From Blautia sp. An249 (lineage in GTDB: Bacteria > Bacillota > Clostridia > Lachnospirales > Lachnospiraceae), in NCBI RefSeq assembly GCF_002159835.1, contig NZ_NFJL01000001.1, forward strand, positions 1-64,000: a DNA stretch of 64,000 nucleotides. Direction: 5' to 3'. The notes under the pieces were generated by a model that worked only from the letters and a program-made list of their open reading frames with translations, did no database searches and had not been told where the DNA came from. The translations under genes were made by a program, and so were the position numbers. Positions within the stretch are counted from its first letter, which is position 1. Each line of letters opens with the position of its first letter. This document shows positions 36,908-46,062 of this stretch, piece after piece.

Positions 36908-37846
36908 TTATTTTTTCTGATAGTAGTCAACAAACAGTTTTATAAATTTTTCCACAGGATGGGACAGGTAACAATGGCGGTTCGTCACAATATTCATTTC
37001 GCGGATCGCCTCCGGATGTTCTATGCGATAGAACAGGCACTGGGGAGAAGGTTTGTTGATAATACGATTGCTGATAAAGGATGCCCCGATGCCGGCCTCT
37101 GTCAGGGCATATAAGGTGGCCATCTGGGAGGCTTCCATACGAACGGCAGGGGAAATACCTGCTGTTTCAAAGAACAGACGGGCCCTGTGACGCAGATCGT
37201 AAGTTGACTTTAACAAAACGAAGGGGGTATCGGAAAATGCTTTTAAATCCACTGCCGGATGGGAGGCAGGGGATGAGCGAAGGACTTCTTCACTGGTCAT
37301 GGAAAAAGAAGACAAAGCTTCATTTACCGGAAAAGAAGCCGGTACGGCCAGTACCAGTTCATCCTGAAACACAAATTTATTTTTGAAATTTGGTTCTTTT
37401 GCGGGCCGGCTGACAAAAGTAAGATCGATTTTTTTATCAAGCAGCATTTTCTTGAGTTCATAAGCGCCATTTTCAACAATATCCAGTTGTACGTTGGGAT
37501 ATTGTTTCTGATATTCCAGTAAGACCGGCGGCAGAATATAGGAGAAGAAATAGCTTGTGGCTCCTATTTTTATGTTACCGGTATTCAGATCTGATAAATC
37601 CTGAATTTTTTCCTGCAATTCTTTTTCTATATGTAGTAGTTCTTCAATTTTCTCAATATATATTTCACCGGCGGAAGTAAGTTTTAATGGCTTTTGGCCC
37701 CGATCAAAGAGCGGCATACCGATGCGAGCTTCTACTTTCTGGACAGCGATACTAAGAGCAGGCTGGGTAAGATACAGAGACTGAGCTGCTTTTGCAAAGC
37801 TTCCTTTCTGATAAATCGTATAGATATATTTCATTTCAGATTCCAT
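36908..37846 (-). CDS. LysR-family transcriptional regulator
   Basis: 312 residues. The N-terminal winged helix (GSFAKAAQSLYLTQPALSIA, VEARIGMPLFDR) is followed by a two-lobed effector domain (NIKIGATSYFFSYILPPVL, LTFVSRPAKEPN). It is divergent from the hydrolase and carrier genes, the standard arrangement for a LysR activator and its targets. The ligand is unknown. The 118-base intergenic region is very AT-rich with several TTAAT/ATTAA half-sites. Confidence 0.9.
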   Translation of the reverse strand: MESEMKYIYTIYQKGSFAKAAQSLYLTQPALSIAVQKVEARIGMPLFDRGQKPLKLTSAGEIYIEKIEELLHIEKELQEKIQDLSDLNTGNIKIGATSYFFSYILPPVLLEYQKQYPNVQLDIVENGAYELKKMLLDKKIDLTFVSRPAKEPNFKNKFVFQDELVLAVPASFPVNEALSSFSMTSEEVLRSSPASHPAVDLKAFSDTPFVLLKSTYDLRHRARLFFETAGISPAVRMEASQMATLYALTEAGIGASFISNRIINKPSPQCLFYRIEHPEAIREMNIVTNRHCYLSHPVEKFIKLFVDYYQKK

Positions 37847-37892
37847 GGTAATCTCCTATAAATTGAATTAATGTTAATTAAATTATATAAAA

Positions 37893-37921
37893 TTGTATTT
37901 ATACTTACAACTGTTTATTAT
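37893..37921 (+). promoter_or_regulatory. promoter of the hydrolase-carrier operon
   Basis: TTGTAT and TATTAT with a 17-base spacer in the LysR-hydrolase intergenic region. LysR sites would be expected just upstream. Confidence 0.45.
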
Positions 37922-37964
37922 GAATTTAGAAGACAAAATAATCATAGTGAACAGGAGGTAGTCT

Positions 37965-39701
37965 ATGGGGGAATTGAAAGTGCAGAAATTTCCGGAAAAA
38001 ATGGCAGATTTTTCGGTTGATTTTGCCCATCCCAATCGATCGCTGGTACAGGGATATTTTGAGGAATGGGTGTGGGTAAATGGAGACAGAAGAAGTTTTC
38101 TGACCTATATTCCGGAAAATCTGGAGTATTGCCGTCCATGTCTGATTGTGGCAATACCGTCCGGAAAGGAGGGAACAGAATATGCACAGGAATCCGGACT
38201 GAAGAAGCTGGCAGATGAGGAAAAGCTGTTTCTGTTTTTACTGGAATCCGCTCCTTCCGGATGGGAATATGGAGGACAGGATGCAGATTATATGAATGCC
38301 GTATATTCTGCTGTGCAGTCCAGAGATTATTATGTGACGATGCAGGATAACATCTTTGCCTGCGGTATTGGGGACGGGGCTGCCATAGCCCATCAGGCAG
38401 TTCAGAAGATGACCAGTGAATGGAGCGGCCTCTTTAGTTTCGGAAGAATTGAGGCGAATTTACGGGAATCCGGGGAGTGCCTGGCAGGAAATGCCGAACA
38501 AAATGGGGTGGAACTTCACATTGAAGCTGCAAAATGTCAGGTTCCTGTGTGGATGTGGCTGGATGATTCAAAGGATTCCTGCAACCGGGAGGCACTCTCT
38601 TACTGGAAGGAACAGAATCATGTGACTGGAGAACCGTTAAAAGGGCAGGGCGCTGACTGGATATGGATGCCGTCACCGGTGCATAACAGAACCCAGGTAA
38701 ATGAGGAACAGATTTCCCAGGTCAGAGTTACCCTGGGCTCAGGGAAAGCAGACTTTGAAAGTCTGAGTAAGACATGGGCTTATATCGGCATGGCAAGGAG
38801 ACACAGAGGGTTTGCCGGGAAGAATCTCCGATATTTCAGAGACCCGGTTGTCAGCGGAGCTGTCCTGCAGGAACGTGTCTTTGAGGGGATGAACCGGCTC
38901 TGGTATGAGTATGTGCCGGAAAGCTGCGGTACAGATCAAAAATGGCCCCTGGTAGTTGTGATGCATGGAAGAGGGGGAACGGCAGAGAGCTTTTTTGACA
39001 TCAGTGCAATGGCGCAGGTGGCAGAAGCCAGGAGGTTCCTTGTGGTATTCCCTCAGGCGGGCATTCATCAGCAAAAGCCGGACGGTCTGAAAAATGTGCT
39101 TTACTGGAATGGAAGTTATGCAGGCAGGCCGGTCAATGATGTGGGATTTATCCGGTCAATGGTAGAAGATGTGTCTGCCAGGCTTCCGGTTGACCCAAAA
39201 AGAATTTATGCCTGTGGCCAGAGCAGCGGCGGAATTATGGCGGATGTGCTTTCTGACAGCGCCGGAGATTTGTTTGCGGCCTGTGGATGCTGGTCCGGAA
39301 TGTATCATCCCCGGAAGGTTCACAGAACCTATGAAAAAACAGAAGCGGTGGTTCCTGTCCTGTTTCTGTGCGGAGAGAAGGATCGGTTTTGTATGTCGGA
39401 AGAGGCGGATACGGAATTTCCTTTTTCTCTCATTCCGGAATTGCGGAAGGATATTGTGGAAAAAATAGAACATTGTCATCTGGATAAAAATCATGTTCAG
39501 ACCTGGACCACGTGGCCGGTTACCTGGTACAGCTACCCCAACCGGCAGGGGATACCCCTTTTAACTGTGGGAATTGTCAGCGACATGGCTCATGCCAATT
39601 ATCCGGAAGAGAGCTGGATCACCTATGATCAGTTTTTTTCCCAGTTTGCAAAGGATGAGGAAGGAAATTTATGCTACCGCGGAGAGAAGGTTTTCATTTA
39701 G
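37965..39701 (+). CDS. duplicated alpha/beta-hydrolase (esterase/PHB-depolymerase-like), N-terminal half inactive
   Basis: 578 residues in two similar halves. The C-terminal half (about 300-578) has the PHB-depolymerase/feruloyl-esterase pattern: oxyanion strand VVMHGRGGTAESF, nucleophile elbow ACGQSSGG with Ser420, and a late His in DMAHANYP. The N-terminal half (about 40-200) repeats the layout (LTYIPENLEYCRPCLIVAIP, then FACGIGDGAA near 132-141), but Gly136 stands in the place of the nucleophile. No signal peptide is seen, so it acts inside the cell. It is co-transcribed with a YfcC carrier and divergent from LysR. This suggests uptake and ester hydrolysis of one compound. Confidence 0.8.
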   Translation: MGELKVQKFPEKMADFSVDFAHPNRSLVQGYFEEWVWVNGDRRSFLTYIPENLEYCRPCLIVAIPSGKEGTEYAQESGLKKLADEEKLFLFLLESAPSGWEYGGQDADYMNAVYSAVQSRDYYVTMQDNIFACGIGDGAAIAHQAVQKMTSEWSGLFSFGRIEANLRESGECLAGNAEQNGVELHIEAAKCQVPVWMWLDDSKDSCNREALSYWKEQNHVTGEPLKGQGADWIWMPSPVHNRTQVNEEQISQVRVTLGSGKADFESLSKTWAYIGMARRHRGFAGKNLRYFRDPVVSGAVLQERVFEGMNRLWYEYVPESCGTDQKWPLVVVMHGRGGTAESFFDISAMAQVAEARRFLVVFPQAGIHQQKPDGLKNVLYWNGSYAGRPVNDVGFIRSMVEDVSARLPVDPKRIYACGQSSGGIMADVLSDSAGDLFAACGCWSGMYHPRKVHRTYEKTEAVVPVLFLCGEKDRFCMSEEADTEFPFSLIPELRKDIVEKIEHCHLDKNHVQTWTTWPVTWYSYPNRQGIPLLTVGIVSDMAHANYPEESWITYDQFFSQFAKDEEGNLCYRGEKVFI

Positions 39702-39728
39702 CGTATTCATTTTAATGGGGGACAGAAT

Positions 39729-41123
39729 ATGAGCAAAGAGAAAAAAACAAGAAAATTTACAGTACCGCATCAGTTAATTATCATTTTGGCCATTGCTTTT
39801 CTGGCTATGACTGCAACCTATCTGATACCGGCAGGGATGTATGAAAGTATCGAAGTAAACGGAAGAACTGCCATTGACGCCAATTCCTTTTCTTACATGG
39901 AACAGACTCCGGTGAGTCCGTGGGAGGCTCTTCTGGCTCTGCCCCAGGGATTTTCTCAACAGGTGGATATTATCGTAATGGTTCTTATGATTGCCGCCTC
40001 TATGGAAGTTATTAATGCGACCCAGGTATTCGATGCTACCATCGGGAAGCTGGCGGCGAAATATAAGAACAATCTGTATCTGATTATTCCCATTCTTCTC
40101 GGGTGTTTTTCCATCCTGGGCGCTATGGGAATTAATACGCCGATTATTGCCTTTGTGCCTTTGGCCCTTCTTCTGGGCTATAACCTGGGCGGCGACGCTA
40201 TGATTGGAGTATCGCTGGCGCTTCTGGGAATGACCTGCGGTCTGGCAGGAGGTGCTTTTTGTTCTTCTTCCACAGCAGTGGCCCAGGGCCTGGTGGAACT
40301 TCCCCAGTTTTCCGGATGGCAGCTTCGTGTGGCAGCCACGGTGGTATTCTGGGCATTTACCTCGGTTTTTCTCATTCGGTACACCAGAAGGGTACAGGCA
40401 GATCCCAAAGCAAGCATTCTCTATGGTGTTTCCGGAGTCATCCGCCAGGTTGAGGAAAAGAAGACGGCAGAGTTAACGCCCCGTAAGATCTGTACACTGG
40501 CTGCGTTTTTAATCGGATTTGTAGTGGTGGTTTACGGCGCAACCCATGGATGGAGTACTTCTGATCAGATTCCGGTTGTCTTCATGCTGACTGCAACCGC
40601 CTGCGGACTGATTTCCGGTATGTCGGCAAATGATATGGCCAGACATTTCATAAGCGGAGCAAAGTCTGTCATTGGCGTCTGTGTTATTATCGGTTTTGCC
40701 ACAGGGATAAATATCATTTTAACAAACGGCAACATTCTGCATACTATCGTACATGCATTAAGCAGTCTGTTTGTCAACAGTTCCAGTTATGTATCGGCAC
40801 TGGGAATGTATATCTGCAATCTGCTTATTAATTTTGTTATCTGTTCTTCTTCCGGACAGGCTACAACTGTAATCCCCATTTTCTCCGGGATGGGTGATGT
40901 ACTTCAGGTCACTCAGCAGTCGATCGTACAGACCTTTAATTTCGGAGATGCTATTACCAATGTTATTACACCTCTGTCAGGAACCCTGATGGCAAGTATC
41001 GGATTTGCCGGGATCTCTTTGGATCGCTGGGTAAAATTTGTATGGAAATGGATTTTAATGAGTGTATTGGCCGGAGGCGTCTTTGTTGTTATCGGAGTAG
41101 CCATCGGGTACGGGCCATTTTAG
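39729..41123 (+). CDS. YfcC-family membrane carrier
   Basis: 464 residues with 10-12 membrane segments. The features KFTVPHQLIIILAIAFLAM, an early YLIPAGMYE and SSSGQATTVIPIFSGMGDV are typical of the YfcC/DcuC-like C4-dicarboxylate or basic-amino-acid carrier superfamily. It starts 27 bases after the hydrolase stop. The substrate is not known; pairing with an esterase suggests an organic acid or its ester. Confidence 0.85.
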   Translation: MSKEKKTRKFTVPHQLIIILAIAFLAMTATYLIPAGMYESIEVNGRTAIDANSFSYMEQTPVSPWEALLALPQGFSQQVDIIVMVLMIAASMEVINATQVFDATIGKLAAKYKNNLYLIIPILLGCFSILGAMGINTPIIAFVPLALLLGYNLGGDAMIGVSLALLGMTCGLAGGAFCSSSTAVAQGLVELPQFSGWQLRVAATVVFWAFTSVFLIRYTRRVQADPKASILYGVSGVIRQVEEKKTAELTPRKICTLAAFLIGFVVVVYGATHGWSTSDQIPVVFMLTATACGLISGMSANDMARHFISGAKSVIGVCVIIGFATGINIILTNGNILHTIVHALSSLFVNSSSYVSALGMYICNLLINFVICSSSGQATTVIPIFSGMGDVLQVTQQSIVQTFNFGDAITNVITPLSGTLMASIGFAGISLDRWVKFVWKWILMSVLAGGVFVVIGVAIGYGPF

Positions 41124-41208
41124 GGGTTACCATTTCCCTCAATGAGTGGTATGATAAGTAAATACCATAGAATTATTATTAAGTGTAAAACAGCGGCGGA
41201 GGACTGGA

Positions 41209-42051
41209 ATGCTTGCAGATTATCATGTACACACAGAATACAGTGATGATTCCGTTTATCCGATGGAAGAAGTTGTAAAAGACGCAGTCAGAATGGGCCT
41301 GGAGGAACTGTGCTTTACAGATCATGTGGATTATGGGACGATATGTGGATTGGAAGGAAAACCAAAGAAGGAGCAGAAGATGACAGTATCGAATTATGAA
41401 ATCATGCGGAACCGGATGCGGGGAGAGTTTGTGAAATACGATCAGGAGAAAATGATTGAAAAGTTTAAACTGGATTTTGATGAAGCGTATCTCTATCTTT
41501 CCTTTGTATGCAGAGATTACAGAATCAACCGGAAAAATGGAATTGTAGAATGGTCAGAAGACGGATTCCAGTCGGTAACAGAAGGGGATTACAACGAATC
41601 TATGACTATTTATGACGTTTTATGTTATTCAAAAGAGGATTGTCATCTGTCCGGAAAATTTGTTCCCCTTTACAGCGCAAAAGGAATGGCAAAGGGACTG
41701 CATGCCGCAGACGGCAGCAGAATGTTTCAGAAAACGGCAGACAGCTTCCAGGGACATTTGGGACAACTGGAAGCTGTTTGCCGCTCTTTGGGCGAGCCCG
41801 CCGGTATGAGCGGGGATGTGGCGGCTGTTCTCAGAGTCTTTCCGTTTTTGCCGGCGACCTTTCAGTTCTGGGAGGGGGACGAGGAATTCCCTCCCAGTAT
41901 GAAATTTATGTTTGATGAAAATATACTGGATTATATGCACTTTGAGACAGTATACTTTATGATGTCTCATATTCTGGAACGGATGGGAGAGATGCTGTCT
42001 ATTGAAGTGAAGAATAAAAAGACTGCCGGTTATATCCGAAAAACTGATTAA
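41209..42051 (+). CDS. chimeric protein: truncated PHP phosphoesterase N-terminus joined to DUF3786
   Basis: 280 residues. Residues 1-45 are the start of a histidinol-phosphatase-like PHP domain (YHVHTEYSDDSVYPMEE, LCFTDHVDYG) with two of the metal-binding histidine motifs. The rest of that domain (about 200 residues) is missing. From about residue 60 the sequence is a full DUF3786 protein (NYEIMRNRMRGEFVKYDQEK, FPPSMKFMFDENILDYMHFE). The PHP part cannot be active alone. The frame is intact and has a ribosome site, so a hybrid protein may be made. It overlaps the convergent TetR gene by four bases. Confidence 0.7.
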   Translation: MLADYHVHTEYSDDSVYPMEEVVKDAVRMGLEELCFTDHVDYGTICGLEGKPKKEQKMTVSNYEIMRNRMRGEFVKYDQEKMIEKFKLDFDEAYLYLSFVCRDYRINRKNGIVEWSEDGFQSVTEGDYNESMTIYDVLCYSKEDCHLSGKFVPLYSAKGMAKGLHAADGSRMFQKTADSFQGHLGQLEAVCRSLGEPAGMSGDVAAVLRVFPFLPATFQFWEGDEEFPPSMKFMFDENILDYMHFETVYFMMSHILERMGEMLSIEVKNKKTAGYIRKTD

Positions 42052-42632
42052 CGGCCATCCTGAATAAAGTAGCTTTCCAGCCCCGATTTGATAAACTGAT
42101 CGATGGTTTGCCGGATTTGATTCCAGTCTCTGCAGTTATTTTGCAGTATCCGCTTATTGATGGCGAGACATCCATTCATCTGAAAATATAGAACAGCCTC
42201 CGCCTGCTCATAGGAAAGGAGGCTGTTTTGCATTAAATTTGTAATAAAGTTTTCTTTGGAAAATTCACAGAGTTTATCCAATAGTTTGGCAGAAGCAGTT
42301 TCATCAAAAAGCAAAATCTGAAATTCCTCACTTTCCTGTACCTTCTGGCAAAAAGGATATGTGCATTTGCTTTGTTCAGGACACATTACATGATCCATGA
42401 TCGGGGTGGTTCCCTGTATGGAATTAACTATAATATCATCCAATACATCTTCCAGATCATAATAGTGCAGATAAAATGTGCCTCGATTGATCTCTGCTAA
42501 ACGACAAACTTCTGTAACCGTAATTTTAGTAAAGGCCTTTTTCTTCATAATAGACAACAGGGAGTCATGAATGGTCTGGCGTGTATAACGTGTGCGGCGA
42601 TCAGTATGGGCCGCATTTTTTTTGCTTTTCAT
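42048..42632 (-). CDS. TetR/AcrR-family regulator
   Basis: 194 residues. Helix-turn-helix TRQTIHDSLLSIMKKKAFTK and EVCRLAEINRGTFYLHYYDL, followed by a helical domain with a cysteine cluster (CPEQSKCTYPFC) that may bind metal or sense redox. The ATG at 42632 follows GAGGTTG on the minus strand; a longer upstream frame is only AT-rich leader. Divergent from the CooC-like gene, which it probably controls. Confidence 0.85.
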   Translation of the reverse strand: MKSKKNAAHTDRRTRYTRQTIHDSLLSIMKKKAFTKITVTEVCRLAEINRGTFYLHYYDLEDVLDDIIVNSIQGTTPIMDHVMCPEQSKCTYPFCQKVQESEEFQILLFDETASAKLLDKLCEFSKENFITNLMQNSLLSYEQAEAVLYFQMNGCLAINKRILQNNCRDWNQIRQTIDQFIKSGLESYFIQDGR

Positions 42633-42686
42633 AAGTTCAACCTCTTTTCCTGTACAATTCTTGAAATCTGTTAAGAAACCTAACAA

Positions 42687-42765
42687 TATAGACAATCTGA
42701 TTATTGAATTTAAGATTAAGTATATTATAATAATTTTAAAAGAAATAATCAACATATTGTCTATA
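42687..42765 (+). promoter_or_regulatory. inverted repeat in the TetR-CooC intergenic region
   Basis: TATAGACAAT (42687-42696) and ATTGTCTATA (42756-42765) are perfect complements 59 bases apart, extended by CAATCTG/CAGATTG pieces. They flank the AT-rich promoter zone and are candidate TetR operators for both directions. Confidence 0.45.
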
Positions 42766-42792
42766 AAAATACAGATTGTTTAAGGAGGTATT

Positions 42793-43563
42793 ATGGGACA
42801 TATTATTGCAGTAGCCGGAAAGGGCGGAGTCGGGAAAACCACACTCTGCGGATTATTGATTCAATACCTGTGTGAAACAGGAAAAAGGCCAGTGTTGGCC
42901 GTGGATGCAGATGCAAATGCAAACCTGAATGAGGTTCTGGGTGTTGAAGCGGGAGTAACGCTGGGAGAGCTGCGGGAAGAAATTGAACGTGCGGGCGTTG
43001 ATCCAAAGTATCAGATACCTGCCGGAATTACTAAGGCGGTTTACCTTGAAAGCAGAATGGCGGACGCGCTGGCAGAAGAGGCAGATTATGATCTGATGGT
43101 CATGGGAAGATCTCAGGGGCAGGGCTGCTACTGCTTTGTGAATGGAATTGTACAGACACAGATTCAGAAACTACAAAATCATTATCCGTATATTGTAGTG
43201 GATAATGAAGCGGGGATGGAGCATATCAGCAGAGGAATCTTACCCACAATGGAAATCGCAATCCTTGTCAGTGACTGTTCCCGAAGAGGAGTTCAGGCGG
43301 CCGGCCGGATTGCAGATCTGATGAAAGAGCTGAATTTGAAACCGAAAAAGACAGGATTAATTGTAAATCGTGCGCCGAACGGAACGTTGGATGAGGGGAC
43401 ACTGGAAGAAATCAGAAAGCAAAAATTGGATTTGTTGGGCGTGGTTCCACAGGACGAAACAGTATATCAGTTTGACTGTGAGGGAAAACCCATGATTCAG
43501 CTTCCGAAAGATTCGCCGGTAAGGGAGGCGCTGAAAAATATTATAGAGAAGATGGAAATATAA
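42793..43563 (+). CDS. CooC-like nickel-insertion ATPase (MinD/SIMIBI family)
   Basis: 256 residues. Deviant Walker A GKGGVGKTT near residue 9, a DADANANLNEVLG switch region, and the Cys112-x-Cys114 pair (QGQGCYCFVNG) that binds metal in CooC. CooC proteins help load nickel into carbon monoxide dehydrogenase. No carbon monoxide dehydrogenase or acetyl-CoA synthase gene lies in the window, so the client is elsewhere or different. Controlled, probably, by the divergent TetR gene. Confidence 0.82.
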   Translation: MGHIIAVAGKGGVGKTTLCGLLIQYLCETGKRPVLAVDADANANLNEVLGVEAGVTLGELREEIERAGVDPKYQIPAGITKAVYLESRMADALAEEADYDLMVMGRSQGQGCYCFVNGIVQTQIQKLQNHYPYIVVDNEAGMEHISRGILPTMEIAILVSDCSRRGVQAAGRIADLMKELNLKPKKTGLIVNRAPNGTLDEGTLEEIRKQKLDLLGVVPQDETVYQFDCEGKPMIQLPKDSPVREALKNIIEKMEI

Positions 43564-43692
43564 AATGGGGCGAAAGGAAGTATTGAGGCATTTGAGCGTG
43601 ACGGCAAGACCATAGGTGACTGTGTTTGTGAGGAATGCGGCTGCACGATTCCGGAAGGGATCAGTCTGAAGAATTATCTGGCTGAAAAATAA
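43564..43692 (+). pseudogene. small cysteine-rich fragment in frame behind cooC
   Basis: After the TAA of the CooC-like gene the same frame stays open for 42 codons: SIEAFERDGKTIGDC, CEECGCTIPEGIS, KNYLAEK, stop. The C-x-C-x2-C-x-C spacing looks like a metal or zinc site. No start codon or ribosome site is visible, so it is probably the tail of a deleted gene. The family is not recognised. Confidence 0.4.
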
Positions 43693-43714
43693 TTTTCCTA
43701 TTGGAAAAATCCCA

Positions 43715-43755
43715 GAAACCGGCAGGAAGAAAGAAAAATCCTGCTGGTTTCTTTT
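43715..43755 (+). terminator. intrinsic terminator
   Basis: GAAACCGGCAGGA pairs with TCCTGCTGGTTTC (one wobble), followed by TTTT. It separates the CooC region from the LytTR operon. Confidence 0.75.
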
Positions 43756-43841
43756 ATGTAGTTCCGGTCAATAAAGCAGTATCTTTCTGAAAAGATATGC
43801 TTTATAATAATAAGAAATTTACAACTACCTGGGGGAATGAA

Positions 43842-44552
43842 ATGATACATATTGCGATTGTCGAAGATGAAAAATCCTATATAAAGCAGCTTACAGAATA
43901 TATTGATCGATTTAGCAGGGAATTTTCTCAGGAAATCAAACTTTCTGTTTTTACAGACGGAGATGAAATCCTGGAAAAATATACTGCAGATTATGATATT
44001 ATTCTTCTGGACATACAGATGCAATTTATTGACGGTATGACAGCTGCGGAGAAAATACGGGAAATGGATAAAAGTGTAGTGATCATGTTCATTACAAACA
44101 TGACTTCTTATGCTGTAAAAGGATATGAGGTAGATGCTCTGGATTATATGGTAAAACCGGTGGAGTATTTTTCTTTTTCTCAAAAAATGTCCCGTGCTAT
44201 CGGAAGGATTAAAAAAAGAGAAGAACATTATCTTTTAGTTTCTGTGGAGGCAGGGGTACAGAAGATTAATATAGAAGACTTGTACTATATAGAAAGTTTT
44301 GGCCATCAGCTTATTTATGTAACGAAAAAAGGTCGTTACAGCTCCAGAGGAGTAATGAAAAAAATGGAAGATAAGCTGACACCTTATGGATTTTACAGGA
44401 GTGCGAAGAGTTATCTTGTGAATATGAAATATGTAGAGGGAATTTTTGAAGGCTGCTGTCTGATTCATAAGGAAAGTCTTCAGATTAGCAGGAAAAAAAG
44501 GAAGAAATTTATGGAAGTTCTTTTAAATTACATGAGCGAGGTGGCACAATAA
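43842..44552 (+). CDS. LytTR-family response regulator (AgrA-like)
   Basis: 236 residues: receiver domain with IVEDEKSYIKQ and phospho-Asp in IILLDIQMQFIDG, then a LytTR DNA-binding domain (INIEDLYYIESFGHQLIYVT, LTPYGFYRSAKSYLVNMKYV). ATG chosen behind GGGGGA. The stop overlaps the kinase start by one base (TAATG). LytTR proteins bind paired direct repeats, and exactly such pairs occur upstream of both GH3 genes that follow. Confidence 0.9.
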   Translation: MIHIAIVEDEKSYIKQLTEYIDRFSREFSQEIKLSVFTDGDEILEKYTADYDIILLDIQMQFIDGMTAAEKIREMDKSVVIMFITNMTSYAVKGYEVDALDYMVKPVEYFSFSQKMSRAIGRIKKREEHYLLVSVEAGVQKINIEDLYYIESFGHQLIYVTKKGRYSSRGVMKKMEDKLTPYGFYRSAKSYLVNMKYVEGIFEGCCLIHKESLQISRKKRKKFMEVLLNYMSEVAQ

Positions 44553-45895
44553 TGGAAGTATACAGAGACATACCACGATTTTATACGGCTTTTGCGGAAT
44601 GGGCAGCCTGTGGAATGTATATTTACCTGTTTCCGAAAAGATGGGGAAAAGGTGTAACGCTCCTGTTTTGTCTGGCGGCTCTGGTTATACAGGAGGGGCT
44701 TCTTGTCTTGACAGCGGATGTGCCTATTTATATGTGGCTGCCGGTTATGGGCCTTGCAGTGGCAATGATGTATGGACTGCTTGCGATTTGCAGTAACGGC
44801 TCTCTGGCTCTTGCAGGATATAATTGTGCAAAAGCCTTTTTAGCTGCTGAATTTGCGGCATCTCTGGAATGGCAGGCAGAAAGCCTCTTAGGTAATACAT
44901 TTGGAGGGCTCTTTCCGGCAGTTCGTCTGATATTGGTGGCCGGGATATATGGATTAGTCTTGGGATGTATTTTCCGTGCGGAACAGAAAATGCAGTTTTA
45001 CCAGTACTGCCATCAGATTACGGGGAAGGAAACGATATCTGTTGTCTGCATAGCATTACTATCTTTCCTGTTCAGTAATGTCAGCTTTTTGGTGGCCAGA
45101 TCTCCCCTGGAGGGGGAGCTGCTGGAAGGGATTTTTTATATGAGAACACTGGGAGATCTCTGTGGACTGGCAGCCCTGTATGCCTTCCAGACCAAGGTGT
45201 GCGAATATATTGTGGAAAGAGAACTGGCAGCCGTAAAAAGTATGTACCGGAAGCAGTATGATCAGTATCGTTATTACCAGTCAAGTATGGAAATGATTCA
45301 TATGAAATATCATGACCTGAAGCATCAGATAACCGGTCTGAGAGGGGAAGCAGATGAGGAAAAACGGAAACAGTGGCTGGATAAACTGGAGCAGGAGCTG
45401 GATGAAAACCGTCTGATAGAGGAAACCGGAAATCCGGTACTTGATACGATGTTGGCGGCAAAGATTTTCCATGCCAGAAAAAATAAGATTCGGATTACCT
45501 GTGTGGCGGATGGAAAACTGCTGGATAGTATGCATGTGGCAGACATATGCACGATTTTCGGAAATGCTCTGGATAATGCAATAGAAAGTGTAATTACCCT
45601 CGAAGATCAGAAAAAGCGTATGATCCATGTAACACTGAGAGAACAGAAAAATTTTATTTTGATTAATATAGCCAATTATATTGAGAAAGAGATCGGTCTG
45701 AATCATGGAGAATTTCCGAAAACGACAAAGAAAGACAGAGAAAATCACGGATACGGCCTGAAAAGTATCCGGCAGACCATTGAGAAATATCACGGGACCA
45801 TGTCCGTGCAGGCAAAGAATAACTGGTTTGAACTCAGAATTTTAATTCCCGAGAAAAATAAAGAACAGACTTCAAAAGGCGGTATCCGGTTGTAA
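44552..45895 (+). CDS. GHKL-type sensor histidine kinase (AgrC-like)
   Basis: 447 residues. Six or so membrane helices fill the first 220 residues, followed by a coiled segment with the phospho-acceptor region (MKYHDLKHQITGLRGE) and a GHKL ATPase domain (GNALDNAIESV, GYGLKSIRQTIEKYHG). This is the AgrC/ComD-like polytopic sensor type, often for peptides or membrane signals. No peptide precursor or AgrB processing protein is nearby. Its stop lies inside the following terminator. Confidence 0.88.
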   Translation: MEVYRDIPRFYTAFAEWAACGMYIYLFPKRWGKGVTLLFCLAALVIQEGLLVLTADVPIYMWLPVMGLAVAMMYGLLAICSNGSLALAGYNCAKAFLAAEFAASLEWQAESLLGNTFGGLFPAVRLILVAGIYGLVLGCIFRAEQKMQFYQYCHQITGKETISVVCIALLSFLFSNVSFLVARSPLEGELLEGIFYMRTLGDLCGLAALYAFQTKVCEYIVERELAAVKSMYRKQYDQYRYYQSSMEMIHMKYHDLKHQITGLRGEADEEKRKQWLDKLEQELDENRLIEETGNPVLDTMLAAKIFHARKNKIRITCVADGKLLDSMHVADICTIFGNALDNAIESVITLEDQKKRMIHVTLREQKNFILINIANYIEKEIGLNHGEFPKTTKKDRENHGYGLKSIRQTIEKYHGTMSVQAKNNWFELRILIPEKNKEQTSKGGIRL

Positions 45896-45910
45896 ACGGA
45901 TACCGTTTTT
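45880..45910 (+). terminator. terminator overlapping the kinase stop codon
   Basis: CGGTATCCG pairs with CGGATACCG around an 8-base loop containing the TAA, followed by TTTTT. Confidence 0.75.
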
Positions 45911-45967
45911 ACATCATAGGAAAACCATTTGTCCTCTTTGTTCCCACAGGGAAATTATCAGTTATGT

Positions 45968-46003
45968 ATTTTGTGCCGGAAATCCGCATCTTGTGTCACG
46001 GAC
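45968..46003 (+). promoter_or_regulatory. paired LytTR-type sites before the first GH3 gene
   Basis: ATTTTGTGCCGGAAAT (45968-45983) and ATCTTGTGTCACGGAC (45988-46003), starts 20 bases apart, second box ending 59 bases before the ATG. The same pair in the same place precedes the second GH3 gene. A TATGAT (46022-46027) lies about two turns downstream. Confidence 0.65.
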
Positions 46004-46062
46004 ATTTCCGGATAAGATTTTTATGATATAGTTTCTGACAGGAAGAAGAGAGGAGGAAAGGA

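Noticed and set aside
41209..42051. Histidinol-phosphatase (hisJ) call for the 280-codon gene
   Set aside because: Only the first 45 residues fit; most catalytic residues are absent and the rest is DUF3786.
45968..46027. CRISPR-like spacing of TTGTG repeats
   Set aside because: Only two boxes per site and no spacer array; paired regulator sites explain them.
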